DNA from: Phanerodontia chrysosporium
Taxonomy: Eukaryota; Basidiomycota; Agaricomycetes; Polyporales; Phanerochaetaceae
DNA length: 64,000 nucleotides
NCBI GenBank assembly: GCA_001910725.1
Contig: MJGA01000012.1
Span: 496,001-560,000, forward strand
Direction: 5' to 3'
Below the pieces are notes generated by a model. It was not told where the DNA came from. It was given only the letters and a program-made list of their open reading frames with translations, and did no database searches. Position 1 is the first letter of the stretch; each line of letters opens with the position of its first letter. This document shows positions 33,417 through 46,064 of the stretch, one piece after another. A program made the position numbers and the translations under genes.

Positions 33417-34537
33417 ATGACATCGGTGGTACCGTCAGTGGACGTGCAAGTGAGTGGTGGCGCTTCTCGCTCTGGCAGGACGGTGGTGGCAGACAACCTC
33501 GTTAACGGACCTCAATGATTCCACACATTGTACGACTAACCGCGCAGATCTCTTCAACGCTACCTTCACCCTTTAGCGCAGACGACCAAGACCAAATCAT
33601 CAGCGTCTCGACCGTCTTCCAACCCCACGCCAAGCTCCTGTCTGCGCCGCCAGACGTAGTCGTGGTGTCCTCAGACCAGGTCTTCTTCTACGTGCACTAC
33701 GATCTCCTGCAAGAGCGGTCCGCGAACAACTTCGGCGCGCGGCTGTCCACGGCGGTGCCCACGGGCGCGCTGCGCGCAGTGGTGCCCGTGCGCGAGGCCT
33801 CGCCGGTGGTGAACGTGATCCTGCACACGCTGTATGGACTGCCGTGCGGGCACTTCCGGCCGACGGACGACGTCCTGGACGGCGCACTCGCAGGGCTCGA
33901 GGCGTACGGCGTGCGGGCGGACGCGCTTGCGGCGCCGGGACGCCGCTCTTCGCGCTGCTCGCCGCGCGCGCGCGCGCCGCGCCGCTCTTCGTCTACACGC
34001 TCGCCGCGCAGCACGGCCTGCGCGCGCTCGCGGCGTACGCCTCGGCGTTCCTGCTCGCGACGCGCCCGGACGAGATCCCGGCGGCCGCCGCCGCGCGCAT
34101 GGGCCCCGTGTACCTCCACCGGCTGCTCGCGCTGCAGCTGCGGCGCGTCGAGGCACTCAAGGGCATCCTCCTCGCGCCTCCGCGCACGCACCCCGCGACG
34201 GCGGGCTGCGACGAGGCTGCGCAGGCGGCGGTGGCGCGCGCGTGGACGCTGACCGCGGGGTACTTTGTGTGGGAAAGGCGGCCAGGTGTGTGACGGGAGA
34301 CACAGTGCCGTGGTGTGTGCAGCGGGCTGACGGGATGGCGCCAGAGATGACGACGACGTCCATGGAGGTCGCATTCGAAAAGCTCGGCGCGGAGATCAGG
34401 TGCGAGGCGTGCAAGGCCAGCTTCAACGAGAGAGTCGCGCAGGTGCTGCAGAGTTGGGCACAGCTCCAGGTACGAGTTCGCGTCTACCTCCTGCCAGTGC
34501 AGACCGCTGAGGCTGCGGTGCGCAGAGAACCATCTAA
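33417..34537 (+). CDS. BTB-like domain protein, frame broken once
   Basis: Exons 33417-33449, 33548-34285, 34345-34469 and 34526-34537. The N-terminal part has a BTB-like strand-helix pattern (PPDVVVVSSDQVFFYVH). A helical region follows (ILHTLYGLPCGHF, LEAYGV, TPLFALLAARA, LYTLAAQHGL type repeats), and the protein ends LQRTI, as many mushroom members of this family do. At 33937-33939 a GGG run appears to lack one G: before it the frame is correct, and after it the family sequence continues one frame over. Adding one base makes the total exactly 303 codons. A decayed relative lies just upstream. Function is unknown. Confidence 0.65.
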
Positions 34538-37500
34538 GCGGACGACATGGGCGGATGGTATAGTGAAAACGTCGGATGTCTTGGTTTGCCAAAAGTGACC
34601 GCATGAGTCTCGGTCCCTTCGGGGAGATGGCTGTATTTTCCCCCTCTATGATAGGTCACATGCTGATCGTCGAGCCTCTGCGTGAACCTACATTGCTAAA
34701 CATGGCTGTGCCTATGGTGGTAATCTTCGGCAGACTTTGCGGTCGACAAGCTAGAGTGACGAACCTAGAACAACGACAGAACCACCCATCCAGATTGATT
34801 TGTAGCAGCCGAGTCTGGCTTTGCGGCCGCCGCTCGCCTCATTTTGCTCGGTGAAAGACAACTGTCGAGGAGTACAGAGGGGAAGAGGTAGTCGAGCCGA
34901 GCATAGGTCGCAGAGAGCAGCGAGATCGAACCGACGCGCTAAGGCCGCGCGGCGGCGTCGAGACTCTGCGGCCTGCGAAAATGAACAGACGTCAGAAACG
35001 AATCATAGGTGACGCTGCACGGTGCTCAAAGCCACGAACCGTTCCTCCTTGTCACGCGTCACTGCGGGTCACTGCGCAGGTCACGTCCTGAGCAGCAGCG
35101 ATCGGTGGGACTCGACAAGGATGAGGAGGCCTGCACGAAAATCGCGGGAGGGAGCTCCTGCTGCTGGGACGAGTCAAAAAGATGAGGCTATTTCTCAGAA
35201 AATAGCGGGACGTTTGAAAACGCACTCCTGGACGTCCAGGCGTGTCTTGGTCTGGCAACGGGCGGAATTGCGGTCTGTTCAGAACTTTCGCCGACCCCGT
35301 GCGATTTTTTTTTCCGACCGTCGAAGCGGTACCGAGTCATCCACCCCATCCAGCCGTACTACCACACTCCACGCCATCATCTGCCGGCGACGACCTGGAC
35401 ACCGCAGCCAGCCAACTGGGAGTCGAGGAAATGCCCGGCAGGCCACTGTCCAAAAACGGGGAGGCCAGACGGGAGCGAGATCGAGTTATGGTTCGATAAT
35501 GTCGTTGTATGGTTGGCGGAGTGTTGGATGGAGGCTGGCCTGAGGCTACGAGGTAGGATTCCATATCGACTGGATGTGTGTATATGCTAATGAACGCTGC
35601 TGAGCAAGGTTTTCCAGCCATAAGAGGTCGTACCTCCACGACTTGTCCTGACTCGAATGGGTGCAAGAGTAGATCTCCGTGCCCTGCCGTAGAAGACTAC
35701 CGGTGGAGTAGTTCGGGTGATGATGCGTTTCCAGGAAAGCTAGCTCGTAAGTGCCGATCCTACCTTCAGGCCCGCGTGCGATGACCCTTGTTCGCAGGGA
35801 AGCAAGGCCTGTCATGACCTGTACTAGAACGTCCGGTCCCCAGAGGCGAAGTCGAAGTCGGGAACAATCTGTCGGTGTTCTTCCTGAGGATGCCCGGAGA
35901 ACGGCCTGCCGGCCCGGTTCCCAGCCTGCGTGCCCGCATTCGCTCTGAATAGCGGGCCTACCACCAGGCGACGTGCCGACGGACACGCGATCGATGGCTA
36001 ACCACTGGCGAACCGTCCATGGACGAAGGTACGTCGATCGCAGCGCAGAGGAAGGCGGGCTCCAGACTTGCAACCGCAAGCCGCATCCATAGACAGTGCG
36101 CCACCAGGTATGCGCCACTTGCCAACAGGGAAGGGAATGTCTGGTTCGTGTGCAGATCAGCTTGTTCTTCTGTTCTTAGGACTTACGCTCGCTCTGTAGA
36201 AACAGCCGTTCCACTGCTCGAAGCAACACCACCGCCGATGCCGCAGCATAGAGTTGGACGAACGCCCTTCTTGCCCTTTATCGGGTCGCCGGTCTGAGAC
36301 ACCGGGAGCAGGGAGACGTCAACGATCTGTCTGCGCCTCGGCAAAGCGGCTTGCTTCCATGCCCGAGAACATTTGCACCGTCGATAGGAGGCCTGCTCGT
36401 GGGCTACCAATGGTGCGAGGCAGGGCAGGAGCGTCACGAGAAGCCCTACTTACCAGACATTGGGGGGCCAGAACAGATCGCAAGATAAACAGCGCTGCCG
36501 TCGACTGCAGAGCATCAGAAAATAAAGACAATACGCAGTACGAAGTTGGCCTTGCTGAGGATCGCTAGCTGCACTGTGAGCTTTTGTCAGATCTGCGCTG
36601 TTGCTAATTCGGAATATGTTGTAGACGATGTGGAAATTATCATACCACATGTTTTCCACCCGGGCCATCGTTGCGCCGCTTGGCTTGCGCGATGCGTCAT
36701 GGCGCGCGGAAGTAACCTCGACTGCACGACGCTGGAAAACCGGGCGGGACGCACGACGTGCGCTGCTTTCCGCGTGTCACCGTTTGCCGTCGTCGTCGTC
36801 CTTTATCTGACGGGTTTTTGCGCCTTTTTGTCTCCTCGTTCGTCTCTGGCGGTGCCACCGCGTATCAGGCCGATATCGGCGCCGACAAGCAACTCGGGGA
36901 CAGACTTTGTGTGGTCATTGATCTGGACCGACGACCATATCGCTACGGAACCTCACCCCAGTCGGAAGAGCACCCGCCATCTTGCTGCCCAACCCCAGCT
37001 CCGCAGACGGTCCTAAATTTCCATCGCGACGTCGAGGCTATTCGGATAGACGTCCGTATAAATCAGAGCAACGCGAAGACAGCTGTGGCACTGTCCTGCC
37101 TGATTTTTCTTTTTCCCACTCGCCTCTGCGTCCACGTCCTCTGCCTTCCTCTCTTCTACCACGGATGCTCAGCCGTATTTATGCTCTCAAGCTGCTCCTA
37201 TGATCCCAGCAAGGCGTGACAGGTGCATCGACCTCGCCCATCTGGCAGAAGGTCCGTAGTCGCAGTCGCATCGAACACCCTCCACCACTGCTCCAACCGA
37301 CAGCATGCCATCGCCCTGCCCCCGCTGCCTCTTGTCCATGGACACGTTTATTGCACAATCTCGTCGCAGTATTGTCCAAGCTTGGTGCGACCTTGCGACA
37401 GCAGCAGACAGGCGTTCTACCCAGCATATTTACGGACCGTAGGCCTCAGCGCGCGGCACAACGCTGACGCGGACTCGGGAAAGTGATAGGAGTGCTTTCA

Positions 37501-37996
37501 GAGCGGCGAGAAAGACAGAGAGAGTTAGACGGGATCGTGGTGGTGAGCTAGTTGCTGAGACTGGGTCTGTTGAAGAGCCGCCACGGAAGGTCATCGCTCT
37601 GCCTTGGCCCTTTCGAGTCTCTCTGTCCACTTCATCCAAATCTTCCTCCTACGCCCCTGCCATTGCCGTCGGACCCTGTTGTCTCGTCAGTTCGAGTGCC
37701 CTTCTCCTATCGGCAGGACGTACCTTCAAATTTCCTGGCAGTGCAACTGTGGCCTCAACTCTCCGGGCTCTTGGTTTGGACAAAAAGGCGCATGCGCTTG
37801 ACCGCAACCTGGACCCCCAGCTGGGCCTGCTGCGGTATCCTATCAATGACTACTGGACTCCCACTCGACGATCTCTCCTTTCCTGCGTTCTCTCTTAAGA
37901 GACCACTAGCCCCCGTCAAGAATCGATTACACCACAGCTCCACCGTTCCCTAAACACCCCCCTCTCACCCTCATCCTCAGCCATACTCTTTCGAAG
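34538..37996. other. 3.4 kb without a recognised gene
   Basis: Several ORFs of 60-190 codons occur (the longest on the minus strand, 35546-36118), but none shows a domain, a splice pattern or a plausible start context. A short coding-like stretch (LDRNLDPQLGLLRYPINDYW) lies near 37800-37850, upstream of the F-box gene, and is unexplained. Confidence 0.4.
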
Positions 37997-39202
37997 ATGC
38001 CTACCGTCAAACTACCATTAGAACTTGTCGAAAAGGCCGTCAAGTTCGCCCACGGAGGGGTCGACGGCACGACGCTCGCATCTTGCGCCTCCGTGTGCAG
38101 GTCGTGGAGGGCCTTGTCTCGGCCATACATCTTCGAACGCACCGAAGTCTCCTCCTCCGACCGGCTCGCCGCCCTCGAAGATCTTGTCGAACAGGACGGT
38201 GACGTCGGACCCTTGGTCCGCACCCTTGTCGTCCGGCCCGCGCTCGAGCTCACCACCGTGCCGGCGCCCTGGTTCCGCAAGCTCGCGAAGAAGCTCCCGG
38301 CGAAGCTCGAGCGGCTGCAGGCCATCGAGCTTGCGTGCCTGTTCGAGCTCGGCGACGCCTTCGACGGCGATTTCGTGCGGGAGCTCGCCGCCTTCGCGTC
38401 CGTCAGCCGGCTCGTCGTCGACCAGTGCGGGATGCACATGTCGCTCGTGTACGCCCTCGCAGCCGCGCTGCCCGCGCTGCGCGACCTGCGCCTCGGCGTC
38501 ATCATGCCCGCCGCGCGCATCACGCCGCGCGCCCCGGAGCAGCTGCACCCCCTGTGCCTCGACGCCGCCGCACTCGACGTTGGGGACGTGTACCCGCGCG
38601 GCCTGCGCGACGTCGTCGACTGGGTGCTCGCCTCGCCGTCGCGGGAGACGCTGCGCTCGCTCACGCTCGTCGCGCGGCTCGCGACAGCGCCCGAGGTCGG
38701 CCGCGTGCTCCGCGAGCTCGGCCCGCAGCTCGCGGAGCTCGACCTCAAGCTCGACATCGCCTTCCCGGCGCCGCTCGAGGCCGAAAGTGGGTAGGCCCCT
38801 TCGTTTGCGGGCTGCATGCGCGCGACGACGACAATGCTGACCACCCCCCCCCCCCCCTTTTCAGTCATCAGGACCGACATCAGCCTCGAGCACTGCACGG
38901 CGCTCCGCGCGCTCACCCTGCGGCATCACAACCCACTCTCGGACGCCGTGGCCCAGCTCGTCGCCGAGGTGCGTGCGCCGCTCAAGCGCATCGCGCTCGG
39001 CGTGCTCGTCGTACCTGCGGCGGGCGCCCTCCCCGACTTCCTACCACTCGCCGCGGTCCTCGGTGGGAGGCTCATGGACACACTCCATGAAGAGCTGCTG
39101 TTCTACAGCGGCCCGGTGCCCGAGAGCGTCGTCCTCGCAAAGCTCGAGCGGGACCTGCCGGTCATATGTGCAAAGGGAGTACTTAAGGTTCATCGGGTGT
39201 AG
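37997..39202 (+). CDS. F-box-like / leucine-rich protein
   Basis: Two exons, 37997-38786 and 38865-39202, give 375 aa. The N-terminus LPLELVEKAVKFAH...LASCASVCRSWRALSRPYIFE is an F-box-like motif (residues about 5-50), which would bind Skp1 in an SCF ubiquitin ligase. The rest alternates hydrophobic strands and helices in leucine-rich style (LRDLRLGV, LRSLTLVAR, LAELDLKLD), a probable substrate-binding horseshoe. The single intron carries a run of 14 C before the acceptor. Codon use is extremely GC-rich. Substrate unknown. Confidence 0.8.
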
Positions 39203-40496
39203 ATGAGCCATTTGTCTTCGCCTGAAAGTCCCTTCTGTTTTCATGGCATTGCTTCACCACACACGTTCACAACGCTCCTCCATAATGAACCAAACATATC
39301 AAACCCGTCTTTTTCGGTTTCCCTCATACTCCTATCGCTTCGGCCATACTACTGTGTTGGGTTTCCACGTCTTTCCAAGTTGAATGTCGCTATGTATATC
39401 GCTTGTCTGTCACGGGAAAATAATGCGCTGTTTGCAGCTGCTCTTCCCCAACTAGATCTGACCCTGAAGAGGGACAGTCAGATTTAAGGCGGTAATTTCC
39501 ATGATGGGATCTCAAGGTGGCACCCCAGAGGCATACTTGTCACCGACAGGGGCCTCCTCGCGGGTGTGTACATCGCGATACCGCCGCAGATCGACACAAA
39601 AGCCCTCGTTGTCAAGGTATGGCGGCCCACATAGTTCATCGGCGCTGCCAGTCTGTTCCGGTCAGGCAGGAAAGCGAGCGGCCAGCAGCCGATCTGCTTG
39701 TGTATCGTCTGCGCACCTCACAATCGACACCTGCGTTCAGTCGTATGCATGTAATCTAAGCAATAATGTGGTATGGGGTTGGGGCTGTTGATGATACGAA
39801 ACATTCGACTCGGTATATACCGGATTCAACTGCCGTGGTCTTCAGACTTGTTACTCCGACTCGAAGTCGCATGGATACACCGCAGAATTCAAGCTCTACT
39901 AGTGAGCAAATACCGGCTACCGACGTATTCTACCAAATTAAATCCAGGTTTCGTCTGGTATTATCTCTAACCCAGGATGGCAGTCAATAGTTACTTCGGA
40001 AAATCGTGCTCATGACAGTGAACTACGGACGCTGTCGAACGCCACAACGGCTGCGCTTGATGCGCCCCGCCTTCTGCTTTTTATGGAAAGGGTGAACGCC
40101 ACATGGATTTCGTTACTTGGCCTTTCGGTTTTGCCGGCGGACGAGGCTGGTATGCGAGCAAGATGGAAAACGAGATATCCATACATCCATAATTTATCCA
40201 GGGCGGCTATAGAACATCGAGGGTGTAGAACTACAGTGACGAGATGCGCTTGCTTGGGGAAGCCTGGCTGATATGTATCATACAAATGGGGAAAGATGCC
40301 TACTACACAGCAAATAACACATAACATGGAAGAGACAGGGGACGGGAGAAACTGGGAAAGGCGGCCAATGCCAGGGTAGGAAGAGAATGTCCGGATGCAA
40401 GAAGGGGTTCCGAAACCGATGGTGGAAGAGGAAGGAAGAAAGCGGCGTGAAAGGTCGTCAAGGGGCGTCATCAACCAACGGCAAACGTGCATCGCG
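39203..40496. other. intergenic between two 3' ends
   Basis: Convergent 3' regions of the F-box and WD40 genes. No gene is recognised. Confidence 0.5.
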
Positions 40497-42643
40497 CTAT
40501 GCAAATGTGGCCTCCGACCACCAGCGCTGCTCCGCCCCGCGCACCTTCCACTCCGCGATGCCGCCCACGGCGCCGACGTAGATGTACTCGCCGGACGGGT
40601 CGAAGCACGTGCCTGCGAGGTCCTGGTCGACCTCGGTCTCGCCCACAGTGTCACCCCGGCGCGTGTGCCGCCGCAGCGCCTGCGACGAGCCGCGCCGCGC
40701 GAGGTACGGGCTCGCCGACTCGCGGCGCTCGAGCAGGGTCGCGCGGCGTACGGGGTCGAAGCGTGGGAGCCCGGAGCCAGACGGCGCGGACGAGGGCCCA
40801 GATGAAGGCGCGGGGGACGCCGCGCGCGAGGGATTGTGCGACGAGACGCAGTCGGGGTCGAGCTCGTCCACGTCCATGTCGTCGTCCCCCCTCTCGTCTC
40901 GGCTCCCGTCCCCATCTTCGGAATGGGAAGCGCCACGGATACGAAGGGTGATCGCATGTCGCCCCTCGATGAGCCTTCGGACATCGTCGTCGACCTCGCG
41001 GTCGCCCAGAGGCGGGATTACGACAATTCCATCCCCATCGTCTTCCGGGGCACCATGGAGCCGTTGTCGGCGGCGACCCGTGGTGTCAATGGACGGTATG
41101 CGGAAGGTGTCTTCCAATGCACCGCTGAAGAGCATGATCCGAGGAGGTGGTGGGAGCTGCGAGGATGCCCCGTGGGTACGTTCCACAGTAGATCGCGAGG
41201 AAATCGAGACCGGCGAATCCGACCTCTGTCGTGAGGAAGCTGGTCGCGGTACCGAAGGTGTATCAAAGGATGGCGCGCGGATGATCTCTTCGGTCTCGAA
41301 GGTTTGGGCGTCGACGACATGCAATAACGATGTGTGCTGGAGCAGGAGTCAGTCACATCACGGTAAAAGGCGTTTGTGCAAACTCACCTCAGTGAATGTC
41401 ATAACCTCACGGCCAACACCGCGAGGGCTGAACTTCACGCTTCGCACTCCCCATCCCGGCGCTTTCTGAGACCCTCGGCCCCAGTCAAAGACACCCTCGG
41501 ATATCCATCCACTGGCGCCACCATTACCGTGGGACCCAGTATTTGACGACCTGTCCTTGTCGGTCTGTATGACTTTCAAGGGCTTGGTACTTCGTACATC
41601 CCAGACTACAACGACACCCTCTTGCGACGCCACAGCGAATTTTGAGCCATTGGCGGAGAACGCAGTCGAAAACGAAGCAGGTACCGGTATGCCGGTGGTA
41701 TATGGGGTGATCAGACTGTAGCTGTAAGACGGGATGAAGTTGATGTAGGGTGAGAGTGAAAGCTTCATCATGTGGGAGAATGTAACACGTGCACCTCCTG
41801 TTATACGATGCAGGTACACGTCTGGCGAGTCTCCCACAGACAGCAGTGTCCGGCCATCCGGGGATATCGAGGCTGGTGCGATGTGAGTGAATGAGCAATT
41901 GAGAACTACCGAGTAAAGGGCTTACAGTGATTGACAGCAACATCCAAGCGAAGTTGTCCCGCATGTGACAGACGCTGGTCGGTATGCTTCACACTACGTG
42001 TCGCAATGTCGAAGAATTTGACTGTGTGGTCGTTATTGCTGACAACGATACGTGGTTCGGCGCTGCTCTCGTTTGAGCCAGTCAAGCTGAGAGACGTCAG
42101 GAGCACCGAGTTGTTTATGGAAGCGCCCTCGAGGGTTACTTCGGTCTTCCACCGCTGCCGTCCAAAGCGATGCGTGGGTTCACGTGCACCAAGACTGCCA
42201 CCATTGGAATACGACGGCGGTGCGCCATAGAGAGATAAGTGCAGCTCGGCTTCTTGTCCCCCGACCGCAAGAAGGGTATCCCCATTGTCGAGCACCAGGG
42301 AAGACAAGGAATTGGGCTGGAAGGACAAGTCCGTTATGCGACGGGGAGCCTGCGTGCGACGTATGAGTGGGGAATAATACGAACAACGACCGGAGGGTCC
42401 TCACCGCATTGGGGACAAGGATGTCGTGCTCCATAATAGCCCTGCCACTTGGGTAGCTGACGATGCCGCGTTCATGGGGGCAAATAACCACATCTCTGAG
42501 TTGGCTGCAATACAAATTGAGAAAGCGTGCGCGTTCGCGACAAGATTTGAGGCTTACATATGGCCTATGAAGACCTTTGCGGGAACCGCAGTCCGCGGTT
42601 CAGCGGAGGTCAAAAGGGACGGCGTCGAGCGTGTCATAGTCAT
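40497..42643 (-). CDS. WD40-repeat protein, fungal DUF2415-like
   Basis: Exons 42558-42643, 42405-42504, 41926-42349, 41388-41872 and 40497-41336 join in phase to 644 aa. An N-terminal HIQLRDVVICPHERGIVSY block is followed by beta-propeller blades: LLAVGGQEAELHLSLY, RIVVSNNDHTVKFFDIATR, SISPDGRTLLSVGDS, FAVASQEGVVVVWDVRS, VRSVKFSPRG. A Ser/Asp-rich low-complexity linker (about residues 400-580) precedes a last blade, GTCFDPSGEYIYVGAVGGIAEW. The arrangement resembles fungal proteins carrying DUF2415; this name is from memory of the family and unverified. Function unknown; a scaffold role is likely. Confidence 0.8.
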
Positions 42644-43084
42644 GGCTAGAGTGTGCGGTGTATCTGGAGAGCCCGAAGGTAGGACGAAGTATGACCCCTT
42701 AAGATAGATGTCTGGGGAGCGTTGTGATCAGTGTGAATTCATTCCCTCCGCTCGGATGCGAGCCAATCTTGAGGCTATGCAAGGAATAGACCTGGTCGCT
42801 GCGTAGCACAAGGCGTCAGGGACGTCACAAGGATCGAACGCGGGGTCGTGAGACGTGGCCCTGCGGAGGGAAGGGCAGGGGAGGACTTGTACGGAGGACG
42901 TTCAGAGAGAGAGAGATGTGAAGCGGACAAGCCACGGCCTTAGGATGCCCAGTCGCCCATACGTAACCCTAACCTTGGTCCACGCGCAGATTGTCATCGG
43001 CGAGAACCCTCGAGAGCCCCGTTGTCTTCCCCCACCATCCTCGTTGCCTACCACTTCCTCTAGCACCCCTCGACACCGCACATC
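42644..43084. other. shared promoter region of WD40 gene and TMA46
   Basis: 441 bases between divergent start codons; no gene or clear TATA box seen. Confidence 0.5.
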
Positions 43085-44451
43085 ATGCCGCCGAAGAAGC
43101 AGCCGCAGGGCTCGAGCTCCAAGGTCAAGGAGGACAAGGTATTTTCCGTCCCGCCGCACATCTCTCGTCAAGCTGATGGGACCTTCATTGACGAGAATTT
43201 AACAGACCTTTGGACTGAAGAATGTTCGTATACACTTGGCATGCTCTCCGCTGATAGCATGATTTACGTTGCCACAGAAAAACAAGTCGGCCAAGGTGCA
43301 GAAGCAGGTCGCAATGATCGAGAAGCAGCAGGCCTTGGCCGGCAAGTCTCGTGCGGCCCTCGAGAAAGAGAAGGAGAAGGCCTTGCGCGAGAAGGCCAAG
43401 CTGGAGGAGGAGAAGCGTAAGAAGGAGGAGGCTGCGCTCCTCAAGCCCGTCCAGGTCCAGAAGGTGCCCTTCGGTGTCGACCCGAAGACTGTGCTGTGCG
43501 CATTCTTCAAGGCCGGCACTTGCGACAAGGGCAACAAGTGCAAATTTAGTCACGATCTGAACGTGGGCCGCAAAGTTGAGAAGAGGAACCTCTACGATGA
43601 TGGCCGAGACGACAAAGCGAAAGGTCAGCATCTGTCTCCGTGAACACGCTTTGGTCGATATTGACCGCTGGGGCGGTATCTAGATACCATGGACAAGTGG
43701 GACGAAGAGAAGCTTCGTAACGTCGTCCTCTCAAAACACGGAAACCCACGGACGACGACTGATGTATGTACACATTCTCCGGACCCGCGCCAGTGCTCAC
43801 ATGCTCTTCGACAGATCGTCTGCAAATACTTCATCGAGGCAATCGAGACCGAAAAGTTTGGCTGGTTCTGGGAGTGCCCGAACGGTGGCGAAAAGTGTCA
43901 GTACAGGCACGCACTCCCGCCAGGGTTCATGCTCAAGTCGCAGCGGAAGGCGGCGGAGGAAGCGGAGAAAGCGAACCAAATCAGTCTGGAGGAGTTCCTG
44001 GAAGTCGAGGTACGTTTCCTTGTTGACTGCTAATTCGCTCGATAGACTCACATATCTCCCTACAGCGGCACAAACTCGGCCCGAACCTTACTCCCGTCAC
44101 GCCAGAGACGTTCGCAAAGTGGAAGAAGACGCGGATGGACAAGAAGCAGGCGGAGGAGGAAGCCCTCCGAAAGGCCAAGGAGACGCAGGCCGCTGCCGGC
44201 AAGAACAACGGTATGAGCGGAAGGGATCTCGTAAGTACCATGTTGGACGCATTCTCCCGCTCTAAATCTAATCCCTGCCCCAGTTCACATACAACCCCGA
44301 GTGGTTCCAAGACGAGGACGAGGAAGAGGAAGATTGGGATCTTGCGAAGTACCGCAAAGAGCAGGAGGAGGAAGACCTCGCGCGGGAAGAGCAGCGAATA
44401 CGCGATCTCAGCTTGCAGGACGGTGGTTCGCCAAGCGTTTCAGGCGACTGA
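43085..44451 (+). CDS. TMA46: CCCH zinc-finger translation-associated protein, DFRP1/ZC3H15 family
   Basis: Partner of the DRG-type GTPase Rbg1, associated with ribosomes. Exons 43085-43138, 43206-43223, 43278-43623, 43684-43763, 43815-44009, 44066-44230 and 44284-44451 give 341 aa in phase; exon 2 is only 18 nt. The basic N-terminus MPPKKQPQ and the [18 protein letters not shown] block are typical of the family. Two CCCH fingers follow: C-x7-C-x5-C-x3-H around [19 protein letters not shown], and C-x17-C-x6-C-x3-H ending [13 protein letters not shown] charged helical C-terminus carries the DFRP region, including [16 protein letters not shown]. It converges with CWC2, 136 bases between stop codons. 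Confidence 0.93.
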
Positions 44452-44587
44452 TCACCTGCATGTATTCATTCGCGTTGGGACAGTTACCAGCCCGACCATG
44501 TCCATACACATCTGCATATGCTATATTCCATGAATGTATGAGGATGGTGTAACATGTACTATAGATACAACGGCTCTACAGTCCGAC

Positions 44588-45835
44588 CTAATCGTCCTCG
44601 TCGCTGCCATACCCAGCGAGACCGAGCCCAGTCGGAGGGGGTGGCTTAGACGCAGCTTTCACAGCGCCGTTCGCCAGGCCGTTACGCTGACGAATCTCTG
44701 TGAAGTATTTCAAGCTTTCCAGCGTGTCTGCACTGAGCAGGCCTTTCGGTTTTGGTGGTTCTTCGTCATGTTGTGCAGGCGGCTCCGGTGTAGCCTCGCC
44801 GCCCTCGATCTCGAGCCTCCTGCGCTTCGCTGGCGGCTCGTCCTCGGGCTCTTCGACCTCCGGTTCCAGCTCGACACCCTCCTCTAATGCCCGCACTGCC
44901 CGCATCGCCTCGACGATTCGTGGGTCCATCTTCGACTGGATCGCTTCCCGTCCCATGGCTTCGAGTCGCTCTCGCTCCTCAACTTTCGATGTCGGGTTTG
45001 GGTCTTCTGTCGCCCAGCGCACGTTCAGGATCTCGTCGTTATCGAGTGACTGGCACGCCATCGCCTCCTTGGCGAACTGCGCGTTGGCCTCATGGACATA
45101 CGTGACGAAGGCGACACTCCGGTACTGCAGTACACGGACTAGAGATTCGATTAGCAAAGTGAATGTGCGAAGCAGACGCAGGACCACGCACTTTTCTCGA
45201 TCTCGCCCCACTCCTTGAAGTGCCGCCGCACGACCTCCTCCGTTTCCGCGCCAGTGCCCGTCTCCTTGATCCGCCCAACGTACAGCGTCCTGTTCTGCCG
45301 CTGGAAGCTACCCACACCGCCCATGTCATCACGGTAGTCGGCGAACTTGTCGCGCGCGAAGCAGTCCTTGGACGTATCTGGTGCGAAGAGTGTCGGGTCT
45401 GGAGGGTATGCAGGTACTCGCATTCCCAGCCGTATGGGCAGCATCCGCGCGCGAAGAAGAGGCAGCAGTACTTCACGCCCGTTGTGTTTGCTCGTGTCAG
45501 GCCCGAGTCCCGCTTGATATTACATCTTGTCTGCGACTTGACTTTGCTGTGCTGCTGTTAGCAAGTGTACCAGCGTGGAATCTCCTCGAGACTTACTTCG
45601 AGTAGCTGTCCTCCCTGTCTCCTCCAGCCCACTTGTTGTACCAGATGTCTACGCGTGTAGCTTAGTCAACCACTCATTACAGTATTGCTAGATCGTACGC
45701 ACTGTACTCTTTGCCTGTCTGCGGCGCCTCCTTCTTCTCAACCTCGCCCGGCTTAACCTGCTTGCGTGCCGGCTTGAGCTTCTTGGGTTTCTTGGTCGCG
45801 ACGACCTGCGTTTCGGCCTGGGTGGTAGAGCTCAT
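44588..45835 (-). CDS. CWC2: pre-mRNA-splicing factor CWC2 (one frame break)
   Basis: RNA-binding component of the Prp19/NTC complex that contacts U6 and helps form the active spliceosome. Exons 45703-45835, 45597-45648, 45192-45546 and 44588-45138. A Lys-rich N-terminus leads into the Cys-rich torus/zinc finger ([27 protein letters not shown]). An RRM follows (NRTLYVGRI ... [20 protein letters not shown] ... LNVRWA), then an acidic tail ending GYGSDEDD. In exon 3, right after the zinc finger (near 45402), one C of a short run seems to be missing: the sequence continues in the next frame with [15 protein letters not shown]. With one base added the protein is 363 aa and all phases agree. Because the gene is expected to be essential, a sequence error is the likely cause. 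Confidence 0.88.
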
Positions 45836-46064
45836 CGTCGACGTTCGTTCCAAGAACGGTTTGTTTGTACGTGTTAGGATCCAAAGTCCCGCCCTTCCAA
45901 ATGCGGAGTGGCGCTTACGATAGCGCCAACTGAGCGACAGCCACCTGCGCCGCCTTACTCGCCCCGTCATGTATCATGACTGGAATAACATGAATTTGTA
46001 AGGCAAGCCTACGATTGCTCCTCGCATATTTAATAGATATTGCAGGTACCCTACGCTTCCAAGG

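Noticed and set aside
35546..36118. 190-codon ORF on the minus strand
   Set aside because: No family features or supporting promoter or splice sites; kept only as part of an unassigned stretch.
37700..37960. Coding-like stretch upstream of the F-box gene
   Set aside because: A short readable segment with no start, stop or family; could be a 5' UTR.
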